Assembly: GCA_963693365.1 (NCBI GenBank)
Contig: CAVNZM010000003.1
Coordinates: 7,254,001 to 7,318,000 of the forward strand
Reading direction: 5' to 3'
Length of the DNA: 64,000 bases
Source of the DNA: Amoebidium appalachense
Lineage: Eukaryota; Ichthyosporea
Shown here: one piece after another, positions 45,050 through 55,270 of the stretch
Numbering within the stretch: position 1 is the first letter of the stretch
Layout: each line of letters opens with the position of its first letter
Position numbers and translations under genes: made by a program
Notes under the pieces: model-generated
What the model saw: only the letters and a program-made list of their open reading frames with translations
Databases searched by the model: none
What the model was told of the DNA's origin: nothing

Positions 45050-45136
45050 ATTGGAACATAACAACCAATAGGGTCAGCCCATTTGTATGATTGGCTGAGC
45101 CCGCACCACGTCCCCAGAAGCCCGACATATATATGA
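45050..45136. promoter_or_regulatory. Cluster of three CCAAT motifs and a TATA-like element
   Basis: ATTGG at 45050, CCAAT at 45065-45069, ATTGG at 45090, and ACATATATATG at 45126-45136. The spacing resembles NF-Y-type promoters. The gene served is unclear. Confidence 0.35.
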
Positions 45137-45612
45137 TCCTGGACCACAGCTGCCCAGCACGAAAGCTCATGAAAGGAAGGGGGGTTGGAAAAGGTAAATA
45201 AACAAAAAAAATAGTTTCCCCCCTATATTTCGGCCGTAAATAAATGCAGTGCGGAAGAGCTGCCTGGCACGTGCGCATGCCTGGAGGCTGAACAGTAGAG
45301 CAAAAAATTATGCTAAAAATAGCTTGCATTCCCCAAATATAATATCCGGACCACAACAATGATTACACAGTGTACACTGCTGCTAAACCGGCAACCAACT
45401 GTATATGTCATTCCACATGTCATCATGAAGCTCAGCGTATTAACAGAAGAAGAAAAGTCTTAATATTTCTTATAAAAAAAATGCGCAGTTTTCTGCTGTA
45501 TTTTCTGTTTTTATCGTGTTTGCTGTATTGTGGTGCTGAGGTCGGATCGACGGTACAGCAGGATCAAGTCAGGGATAAAGATCCACCAATCACCGTCGCT
45601 TTTAGAGTTTGG

Positions 45613-45981
45613 TATATGAGCGTAATCAGCGGCATAGTATAGGGGGAGCCATGAGGCTCGGGCAGGGTCTCGGCGGATCTGGTCTCTGCCTATGACTCCA
45701 AGTACAAATTCATATGCGTGTGATTGTGGGACAATCTCACTCATACATCTCGGCGGCGGGAGTGAGCTCGCCCCGAGCTCATAGCAGTGCGCAGTGGAAA
45801 GCGGCTAGGCCATCAGAGGGCGGTCGGGCTGTCTCTGCTACCATATATGAGCGTAATCAGCGGCATAGTATAGGGGGAGCCATGAGGCTCGGGCAGGGTC
45901 TCGGCGGATCTGGTCTCTGCCTATGACTCCAAGTACAAATTCATATTGTATGCGTGTGATTGTGACAATCTCACTCATACA
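45613..45981 (+). repeat. Direct repeat of ~135 bp, two near-identical copies
   Basis: Copies at 45613-45747 and 45844-45981, with only small indels between them, separated by 96 bp of unique sequence. Both contain TAGGGGGAGCCATGAGGCTC. Confidence 0.93.
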
Positions 45982-47227
45982 TTGGCCAAATGTCTGCAAT
46001 AGAAGATAGGGCGGGTATGGTTTGCAGCCTGCTGTTTGCAACCTTGCTTCCCAAAAAACACAGGCAAAATTTTATAAATAGAATAAAATATATTTTTTAG
46101 TGCCTTTTTATTATCTTGGTGTTTACAACACCCGTTTTCTATCCACAAAATTCATCACTAAAATGCCTGCGCATGCCAGTGGTCTGCTCCAAAACATGAA
46201 AATGATTTGCCCTCCCTCTGTGAGAAATGTCGTGGATCCAAAAAATTTAAAGCCTTTGTACAAAACAAAGAACAACGGCCTTCCCCTGAGGCTCAGCCTC
46301 AGAGAGGTTTTCACCCTTTTCTTCCTCGACCGCAATCCCATGCTTCTTTATGTATATTCAGCTTATGTGATTAGAAGAAAATATGCACCACCACCAACAG
46401 CGTAAATTCGGGTACTTGGTGTGAGTATCAACTACGACCGAAGCAACAGCGCAAGTTTTGCACCGGGGCATTGCCAATTAGTCGTTGAAAATCTCAAGCT
46501 TGCACAAACCTCGGGGATTACTCCAAAGTACTTTCCTGGGCACAAGAGTAATACTACTGAGGTTTCCGCGGCATCTCAGCAGTGCCCTTTTAACAAAATT
46601 CAAAAATGTATATATAGAGACTGTGCCTAAAATAGGTCGAATCAGGGAGTCACAAGTTGTGGGAGGTTTACAGTGAACGAGCCCAGGACCTTTATGTGCA
46701 GCGTACCCCTAGGCACTTCCAAGGTATGTGCTGTGCAAGAAATGTAAGGTTGATGCCTTTGAGGCTTATTATCTCTCTCAGAAGCACGTGTATTAACACA
46801 TGTTTATCTAACCAGCTCGATAGGAACATGGAGCTCAAGCAAAACCACCAAGTTGTTTAGTTCTGACGATAGGGCACACTTCGGGGGGTGTTTTTAGGGT
46901 ATAGTGGTGTGAGGAACCATGTTCACACACTAAGAACGCTGAGGGCAGCGTCAAAATGGGAGTCTGTAAGGCAGAGGCTGTGGCGTAGTATGCTTTTGGG
47001 CAGGGATGTGCAATCTTGAGCTCCGAGGTCAGCTCATAAAGTGATGGGAAACATGGGTATTACAACGACTATATGGGCCTGAGTGCGTGTTTGGCTCTTC
47101 ACCACTCTGCCGAGTGTCCATCTTTGGCTGAGCGCCTTGTGGTCCAACTTGTCAACCGCTCACACTTGCACATCCGCAGTGGCCATTTGCATCTTGGCAG
47201 CGTCGCCTTCCCGTTTGAACCTGCAGC

Positions 47228-48441
47228 ATGACCACATACGAGCCAGAGGTCCTTGGCACGTCCAAAGACACAGTGACCACACCGGACAGCTGCAGCTGCC
47301 AGTGTGACGAGGAGAATGACGGGGACTGCTGCAGCCACCACCCCCAGAACCCACCACAAATGAAGGTGCGTTCTTGAACTTGAAAAGCCGGGGCTGGTTG
47401 ATCTTTGTTTCTACACCTGTGGCCTCAATGCATGCTACAAACTTTTGCGTTTAAAATTGCAATAGTCCCCTCCCTCCCCCCCCCCCCCCCCCCCCCCCCT
47501 CCCCCCCCCCCCCCCCCCCCCCCGCCCCCCCCTTCACGAAAGCCCCCGACTCCCCACACACCCACCCACCTCCCACAACCGTTTTTCCTCGCTTTTGGGG
47601 TCGTTTACTTCCTTGCCTTGGCAATGCCATCCCGCACCGCTGCTTCCTCTGTCCCTTATCCCCCCCCCCCCCCCCCCCCCCCCCTCCCACCCATCGACCT
47701 TTTTGTTGTTCTCTTCTCGTGTCTCCTCTATATTTCCAACCCCTTAACGCATACATCCTTTCCCCCCCCCCCCCCCCCCCTCGCCCCCCCCCCCCCCCCC
47801 CCCCCCCCCCGCACCCCCTCCCCCCTCCCCCGGGGGGGGGGGGGGATAGGGGTTGGGGGGAGGCTACCCATAAACCCATTTAATGTGGCTCTTCTGGTCT
47901 CGTCCCCTGCCTCCCGCGTCCATATGCGTCCTCCCCCTATCTCTCCCCCCTGATAATTAAGCTGCACATCTGAGTCTGCGCCTGTGTCCCCACTATGCAC
48001 CCAAGTAGTGCAGACACCCACGGAGGCTCATGTGCCCTGGGAAGGGAGACAGTTGTATAGAGGTGTATACAAAGGATGGAGATATTTTGTTCCCGCTATC
48101 TACCATGCATGTTATTTGCCTTCTTCATCCCCCCACCTCTTTGTCGCTTTGGATCACCATCCTAGATTACCCACCCCTGCCCTCCCCCCCCCCGCGGCAA
48201 CACACACAGGCGGAAATTTGGAAGCATAGTAGGCGGAAGAGAGACTTGGCAGTCATGGGGCGCGGCGGCGTGTGTGTGTGTGTGTGGGTGGGGGGGGGGG
48301 GGGGGGGGGGGGAGTCCTTGAGTCACATAGGATTTACATATGCATCAGCCACTGGAACCACACCACTCGAGCTTTGTGGTGACCACCACGTTGCTTTTTC
48401 CTTCTCATTATGCCCTGATTCCTTCCCCGCATCCTCCCCCC

Positions 48442-48472
<31 letters not shown>

Positions 48473-49193
48473 ACCAGCTCTCCCCGCCCTCCCCCTCCCC
48501 CCACCCCCCCCCTCCACCCACTCATTGACACCTCTATTTGGCACCCCACCCACTCAAACACCCATCATGCTAATAACACCACTCACCCACTCCCTCCATC
48601 CACAGGCCCGCACTCTGCTTGGAGGCATGGTCTTCTGCCTGCCCCTTGGCCTGGCCTCTCTCTTCCTCTCGTGGTGTGCCTCTAGAGCCATGCGGCAGGG
48701 CCGTACCGATGCATCCCGTCTGTACACCCGCCATGCAAGACAATGCACCCGCTGGTCCGTGCTGGGTGGGTTGGCATCGGTGGTGGCCACAGCCCTCATG
48801 ATATTGGTGCTGGCAAACGACCCATCAGCCAGGCATGGTGGCTGCATGGTGGCCAATAGGGTGGTGCCTAACGGGGCACCGGTATTGGACTATCTGGATT
48901 ACTGCACACATGACCACCGCACACTGACATGTGTGGATGGCCGACTGCACATGCGCTATCTCCATGCATGCAACAAGTCAAACCATGTGCAGGCCGCACG
49001 AAGGGGTGTGGACAGTGCAGGCACAAGGGTGGTGGGTGGGCCGGACGGGGGTTGTGTGGTTGATGGGCGGTTGTATTTGGTGAACGGGCAGGCCCTGGGA
49101 ACACAGGGGGGGTGCAAGGGGAGGTGGGTGATGCAGGTGTGCAGGAAGGGCGTGCTGGTTGCGGTGGGGGGTGAGCCCTGTGCACAGGAGTAG
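47228..49193 (+). CDS. CD225/dispanin-family membrane protein with Cys-rich C-terminal extension (2 exons, 241 aa)
   Basis: CD225 (dispanin) proteins are small two-pass membrane proteins; the animal group includes IFITM and PRRT proteins. Exons 47228-47365 and 48606-49193 join in phase 0. The N-terminus (1-46) is acidic and Cys-rich (CSCQC, DCC) and ends in NPPQMK. Residues 50-69 (LLGGMVFCLPLGLASLFLSW) are the first, partly embedded helix with the family CLPLG motif. A basic loop follows (RAMRQGRTDASRLYTRHARQ), then a second helix at 96-116 (WSVLGGLASVVATALMILVL). Residues 117-241 have no match in the dispanins I know: repeated Cys, Gly and Val, with two similar GGCxV stretches (~121 and ~190). 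The 1240-bp intron is poly(C)-rich. Orientation and function of the extension are unknown. Confidence 0.78.
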
Positions 49194-49686
49194 ACCTATG
49201 GTAATAATAATAATAATAATTAGCATGATGTGTAAATGTGTGTGTGATAAGGTGGGCTAATGTACTAGCTTGGAAGGGAATATGTGAATGCTGCTTGTGG
49301 TAGGGGATTGGGGTTTTTATCGGTGTTGGTTTGAATGCACATTGGCGTTGGGGCGGGGGGGGGGGGGGGGGGGGGGGGGGGTGCGTGTGTATGTGCTTGG
49401 GGAGGAAGGCAAAGGAATATATATATATATATATTTAGAAGATCGGAGAAATAGTGAATCTCGAACTTGAGCTTAGTTCTGTCTGCATTTAGTCTTTTCT
49501 AGTATTTAGATGTTGAGAAAGTAGCATGAAAAGGTTGTAACAGTTTCGCTGGAGCGCGGCACCGCTGGCTCTGTTAACGACAAACAAGTCAGTTAGTTTA
49601 GTGATAGTAATCTAACCGTTTGTTAAGTATGCGCGAAAACAGTTGTTATTAATGATATAAAAAGTAATATATTTTTAAACCACTAG

Positions 49687-49692
49687 AATAAA
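49687..49692 (+). terminator. Candidate polyadenylation signal AATAAA for the CD225 gene
   Basis: First clear AATAAA after the stop codon at 49193, about 0.5 kb downstream. Confidence 0.35.
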
Positions 49693-49996
49693 TCTGCACT
49701 GCCAGGTGCATAACTACAAGAAGGCTTATGTATTGCAGCCACACGGTGTGGCAACAAAAAAGTTTGTTTTTCTTTCTTTTTTTTTTGGGGGGGGGGGGGA
49801 GGGGGGAGGGAGGGACCACCCGGGTGACCTCGCAGTATGTATTGGCTGCAATGGTTATCCAATCAGGACATGAGAGTGCTGGCATGCATATGCCCCGATC
49901 CTTAAACGTAGACGGTGAGGCATGTCCCTTATCACCTGGATCGACGTCAGCGGCTACGAGCATGCCATCATCATGATAGCATCCATCCCCCTCCCC

Positions 49997-50034
<38 letters not shown>

Positions 50035-50393
50035 AGTACGTAGGGGGAGCCCCCCCGATAAATTTCTTTTTTCTCCCTTTGGCCCCTGGGGTCTGTCACC
50101 GTGAGGCTCGGAATATACTCCTCCCTTTCCCCCCCCGGGCCAGCTGCCGGAAGATGCCAGTTGGGACCGATGGGTGGGCGGGTTGTGGGGGGGGGGGGGG
50201 GGGTCTGTGGGCCACTTATTTGCGCAAGGCGTTACTATACACAACCAACTATACTGTGGCCAGCCTAGTAGTGTTTTTTTGTGTGTAGGCATCATTTTGA
50301 AGTCTTCTTGAAGTGTTTTTGGCTACTATTGAGCTCGATTCTTAGCATGAATGAACAGGCATGCTTCTGAATCAGCATCCGTCCGCCAATAAG

Positions 50394-50459
50394 ATTATCC
50401 AAAACTCTGGTGGCGGGGCATGTATGATTATCCAAAACTCTGGTGGCGGGGCATGTATG
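50394..50459 (-). repeat. 33-bp perfect tandem duplication
   Basis: Two copies of a unit containing CCAAAACTCTGGTGGCGGGG. On the minus strand it is in frame with an open ORF and repeats HTCPATRVLDN. Confidence 0.9.
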
Positions 50460-50762
50460 TATCCACTGCCAGATCTGCAGTGCCATAATAAACGTGATGC
50501 GCCAGGAAACCAGGCTACCCCCCCCCCCCCCCCCTCCCTCAATGCACTCTCTCCCCCACCCCCACACACAGTGCCATATCCAACCATAACTGCAGCCATA
50601 GCACACCATACTTGCACAATCACAAGACGTTGTGAGGGACAAATGCTCATTGACACATGGACTACACACACACGCACAGATCACGTTTATAAGGCAGGCA
50701 GACACACATGTGCACACACTGTGTTATTGATACGGACACACTCTTGATACGGACACACACAT

Positions 50763-50796
<34 letters not shown>

Positions 50797-51038
50797 GGGG
50801 GGGGGGGGGGGGGGGAGAGGAGGGGGGGGGGAGATAGTTGGGGGGGGGGGGGGGGCAAACACACATTGTTTCTCCCTCTGCGCTTTCACTCCCGCAGCGC
50901 ATACACGTGGCATTGCGCGCCTGGCCTTCCCAAAAACTAGCACACACACACAAAGAGAGAGAGTCTCAGAGATATTGCACACGCACATGTCACTGTTAGA
51001 GTCTGAGATGCCTGTACTAGTCATATGTACACACGTGT

Positions 51039-51053
51039 GGGCGCCGCGCGCCC
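51039..51053. other. Perfect GC-rich hairpin
   Basis: GGGCGC (51039-51044) / GCGCCC (51048-51053), loop CGC, next to an AT-rich palindromic stretch TTAATTAGTTAATT. Confidence 0.6.
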
Positions 51054-51270
51054 ATATTAATTAGTTAATTTGCAGATATAGCTATCTATATGCAGAAACC
51101 AGCTAGGTGCTACTCAGTATGATGCAATGGCTGAATTGCATCATCGTGAAGCTAATCCCCATTCTCACACACAGCAAACGTGCACGCACTCACGCATACA
51201 TACACACACAACCACACAGTTTCGGAAACAGAGACGTCTATGCACAAACACGGGCGCGCGCACACACACA

Positions 51271-51309
<39 letters not shown>

Positions 51310-52863
51310 TCACACACACACACACATCTTCGCGATCACGCACATTTTGCACATACACACTTACGAACACACCGGGCCCCCTTCGAACGCAAACCCGTTG
51401 CTTCCATCAAAACTCGAGGAGATGATCGCGATGGGGAAAATACTTTAGTTTTTGGTTGTGGGGGCCTGCAGGGAGGAACAGGTCTTCCATTGGCTTTTTT
51501 TTTTTTTTTTTTTTTTTTTGGGAGGGGGGGAGGGTGGGGAGGAAGGGGGGAAGAGGAGGGGGGGGGGGGGGGGGAGGGGGGAGGGGTACTTCGAGTTTTC
51601 TACAGTAACTGCCCTCCCCCCCCCCCCCCCCCGCTCCCGGGGGGCCGTTTGAAAAAAAAAATAAAAAAAATGAGATTCCGATCCGGTATAGGTGACATTG
51701 AAATCTTGAAAATGCATTTGTGTCTTTTATCGATATCATCAGGCATGTTTGTTATGGCTTCGGATGCATGGGCTTGGACTATGTAGTCGTAGGCTAGGCA
51801 TGTGTGTTCACGACCACTGTGCAGTTTTAAGTTTCCCGAAAGGTTCAACAAAAAAACCTCACCTTCTTTTTGAACCTCGCGTGCGCTATCCGGATAATGC
51901 GGCACCCGTGGGTTTCCAAACTTGAACAGACACGTGCGCTCTTGCCTGCACGGTGGCATACGGTGTGTGTCCATACGTGTGCGTCTATGTCCATTCATGC
52001 TGGGGGTAGAAACCAGGGCTCAGGTTGGAAATCGGAGATCAATTCAACCCCTTTATACACGGATTGAGCATGCGTATCATCAGTGCTACTAGACACTTCA
52101 CATTGAAGACACTTGCAGCTACACTGCCGAGTAAAATAATCAATTTTACATCGTAGAATCAAAAGTGGCACAAAGTTCATTTAAAAGGCCCCGTGGTCAC
52201 AGCAGGTGGCACAGTTACTGGGTGTGCCGCGTTCAAAAACATTCGCATGTTATGTCCTGAGGAAACCCAAATAGAGAATAAACGTCAGATTAAGCCAACT
52301 TACAGTAACAAGCAGTAACAAAGACCACTCAGCTACTAATAGTTCCCGTGCATTACAAAAACAAATCAACTTAATGGGAATAGTCGAGGACTCAGTAGGG
52401 CAGTGCCAAAAAAAAAAAAAAAAAAAAAAAAGAGCGCCTATCTGCTGCAGATGAGGATACGATTACGATTTACAACTGCAGCTACTATATGGCATACAAC
52501 ATTTAACAAAACGTTAGCAATGGCATACCCAGTGTTCCTAGTTTGTGTTTTGGTGCATGCGCTTGTAAATTTTAGTTAAATGTTTACCTGCACCGGGTGA
52601 ACTCAGGCTGAGATGATGGTATGTAAAAGAGTGTGTGTGCACATTAACATGTGAAGGTCACCAGCATTGATTTCGTGCTGTTTTGCGAAGCACTCCGATC
52701 CACAGTCTGCCTAAGAGTATCCACCATATGGCAGTGTGGACTAAGTTAACGAATCTTCGCTGTGCTAACAATACACCCTAGCAGACTGAATCCATAATCA
52801 GGCTATATGCAGGCCACCGCCACCCAACCTCCATCACTACACCCCCATCATGCTCGGCAATGT

Positions 52864-53394
52864 CTACCTTCCTCCTTCACCTGTGTGTTGTATCAATAGC
52901 CTCAACTCCCTCTGTATCTTCTCAATGTGCGCCAGGTCCTCTTCATCGGTCCACACACATTTGCCTCTATGTTTGTGCTTTCCTCGTTGGCGATGCCTCC
53001 TGCTGTGAAACTCTGTGTCTGTGGTGACCAGCAGCCAGTCTGTCTCTGAGGGCACCTCTGGCACAGATTCTGGACCCGGCGGACTTCTTTCTTCCACCGT
53101 GGCGTCCTCACTCGTCTCTACCACCCCCTTTGTACCGGAAATACCATCAGTACCCATGCCCACATCTTGCACCAATGGTGTGTGTGGTGCTGCCACAACC
53201 CCCTCTACATGTGTGGGTCCCTTTACTTTCTGCCAGTTGAGGCCTTGCAGTGTGTGCACGTGCAGGTCTTTTAGCCACTCCCTGCCTGGCCTGGGCACGT
53301 GTTCGCTGGTGAGCATCTGTAGTTGTGCCCACATGCGGGCTTCGTCTTTGCTGGGGGAGGGCGGGGAGGGTGTGGAAATGGCCGGGACACCCAC
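52864..53394 (-). CDS. Unidentified exon-like ORF, probably the 3' exon of a gene
   Basis: Open for 176 codons with ordinary amino-acid composition, unlike the repeat ORFs around it. CCTCCCCAG before KDEARMWAQL (near 53355) could be its acceptor; the first internal ATG starts MWAQLQML. The end is charged: RRHRQRGKHKHRGK, then a predicted helix EEDLAHIEKIQRELRLLIQH. No domain was recognised. Upstream exons, if any, would lie between 53.4 and 54.4 kb. Confidence 0.4.
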   Translation of the reverse strand: MGVPAISTPSPPSPSKDEARMWAQLQMLTSEHVPRPGREWLKDLHVHTLQGLNWQKVKGPTHVEGVVAAPHTPLVQDVGMGTDGISGTKGVVETSEDATVEERSPPGPESVPEVPSETDWLLVTTDTEFHSRRHRQRGKHKHRGKCVWTDEEDLAHIEKIQRELRLLIQHTGEGGR

Positions 53395-54925
53395 GTGTTG
53401 GTCAGGTCGCAGGTTGGGGTGTGGTCAGGCTGTGAGGATGATAGGGCCCTTCATGTGGGTCCAAGAAAATAAAAAATCCAAATTGCTCCTGCTACCATGC
53501 GTATTCACGTGTCCGAAAGGAGCTGGAGTATTACGGTACGGCTGGTCGTGTACGCATACACGTATCATAAAAAATACCGTATGCGTGGTGCTGGAAGCAA
53601 GAAAATTTCTAACATATCTACAGGGTGTGGATTTGTCTGAAAGTTTTCTTTTATGGCTAGCCACGTGATATGATTATGACAAGAATTCCACAAATAACAC
53701 CGCATATCGGAACTATTCACAGGTTGTGCGCATGCCGCCCCGGCCGGTGGGGAAAAAAAAAAAAAAAAATCAATAAAGAAGATAAAGGCAGTGCCTAAAG
53801 TGCCTGTAGTAGGTTGTCAATAGACCTCGAGCTGAGAGTGATCCAAATCTAGGAGATATTGATATTTTGGTTGTGGGAGGTGGCAGAAATAGAAAGGAAA
53901 TGAAAACAGGAGGCCTAGGTGCGCTCTACAAACGCAGGGAGCACGTCATACATACATACGAGCCCGGGAAGAGGCTAGTATATAACTGTACGATACTAAG
54001 GTAAGAGGGTGCACACATGCCTGATAAGGATAATACCTTTGTAGTCATCATATTATCGCTCTTGCAGTGAACTCATACAATGCAATATGTACACGAAAAG
54101 AACCACCATAAACAAGCCAATAAGTACGACTGCCACTTACCAATTCTTCACGTATTCATGACCTACATCAGTTCACAATTCATATTTGCTGCCAGTGAAC
54201 ATACACGTGCACCATGACCCACCTACATTCATATATGTCAACATGTTGTGCACGGTAACAGCCCGTGCACAACAACATGCGAACAAAATCGGGCCGTTGC
54301 CAAAGGCCACACATGCTTGTCACATATGCGCGGGCCGATTCTTGGCGCGAGAAAACGTAAGAATGATTGGCTCGGAACGCACCCACATTCCTTATCAGTA
54401 CTGGCAAGACGTGCGCTAATAATAGTGCTGAAGCAGGGGATTAGGGATATTGACATAATGTAGTTGCTATCGTATGCTAAAATATGACGTTTTAAAGATG
54501 TTTTATTTTTAATAAGGGTAAAAAACGAAGGTTTATGGGCACACTTCTGTACATCACAAAGCCTTTTTACATTACACTAATACCGTTTGTTTTCCTGTCG
54601 TATGATTGGTGAAACGGCGCACCGCTGGAATGCATGCCATGAGTCATCAGGTGGGAGCTCGGCAAGAATGCGGGCACTTTTATCATCCAAAGATGCACAT
54701 GTTAGTCATAAAGGTGAGTGACAAAAAATAACATGAATATTGCCTTGATAATTAACTGCACAACACAAGCTATATAAATTATAATAGTCCTAGTATGGCA
54801 TATCAAACCGAGGGCGGTGTTCACTGAGCAGGGAAATACTTTCAAGTTCGGACCAGAGCTCGAGCTCGCGCGTGTCACAGTGCTACAGCCAGCCAGACGC
54901 TCTACAGCAGAGTGTAGTGCGTGTG
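53395..54925. other. Spacer with an E2F/CCAAT-like promoter
   Basis: Ordinary AT-moderate sequence with an A run at 53754-53769. The only clear elements are at 54342-54370. Short ORFs on both strands at 54.18-54.46 kb overlap each other and are unrecognised. Confidence 0.4.
54342..54370. promoter_or_regulatory. E2F-like site next to a CCAAT box
   Basis: TTGGCGCGAGAAAA at 54342-54355 fits the E2F/DP consensus. ATTGG at 54366-54370 is an inverted CCAAT. Together they suggest the promoter of a cell-cycle-regulated gene, perhaps the minus-strand ORF at 53 kb. Confidence 0.4.
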
Positions 54926-55032
54926 GGGGGTTTACGCTGTTTACTCGAGGCAAAGAGAACCAGTCTCAGGTATGGGGGGGGGGGGGGTTTGCTCGGAATA
55001 TCCCCTCAGCGGTATATCATGATCACGTACAT
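54926..55032 (-). repeat. Second copy of the MCM6-gap repeat
   Basis: Inverted relative to the MCM6 copy, and less than 100 bp beyond the 3' end of the LINE element. It carries a G13 run where the MCM6 copy reads CCCACCCC. Confidence 0.85.
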
Positions 55033-55123
55033 AGATGTCGGGTGGTGACTATATATCAGGGTTTACTTTCTCTACGAGACACCATAAAGACTACAAGGAG
55101 AAATCAATTAGTTGGGGTTCCCC

Positions 55124-55161
<38 letters not shown>

Positions 55162-55193
55162 GGGCTCCCCTCGGGACACTCGGTATCAGCTGG

Positions 55194-55194
<1 letters not shown>

Positions 55195-55265
<71 letters not shown>
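55195..55265. repeat. (GT)n directly after the LINE ORF2 stop
   Basis: About 70 bp; on the element strand it reads (CA)n starting 6 nt after the stop codon. It may be part of the element's 3' UTR. Confidence 0.95.
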
Positions 55266-55268
<3 letters not shown>

Positions 55269-55270
55269 CG

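Larger units (their letters stand above)
42891..47227. other. Spacer between the LicD-family and CD225 genes (divergent)
   Basis: 43.2-43.75 kb is GT-rich. 43.88-44.17 kb is poly(C), ACGC repeat and a 30-nt A run. 44.2-47.2 kb is ordinary, AT-richer sequence with a direct repeat at 45.6-46.0 kb. Short ORFs include 45481-45642 (+), which starts with a signal-peptide-like MRSFLLYFLFLSCLLYCG, and 46100-46405 (+). Neither is recognisable. Confidence 0.45.
49194..52863. other. Spacer downstream of the CD225 gene
   Basis: (TAA)n at 49202-49220 and an (AT)n near 49419-49434. A CCAAT pair at about 49847-49863, poly(C) at 50000-50032, poly(G) at 50764-50855 and (CA)n at 51276-51330 follow. 51.7-52.8 kb is ordinary sequence. 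A minus-strand ORF at 50292-50717 holds an in-frame duplication, but no gene was recognised. Confidence 0.45.

Noticed and set aside
54817-54970. Missing MCM6 core exons near the second copy of the repeat
   Set aside because: The ORFs here contain none of the MCM motifs (zinc ribbon spacing, Walker A/B, arginine finger).
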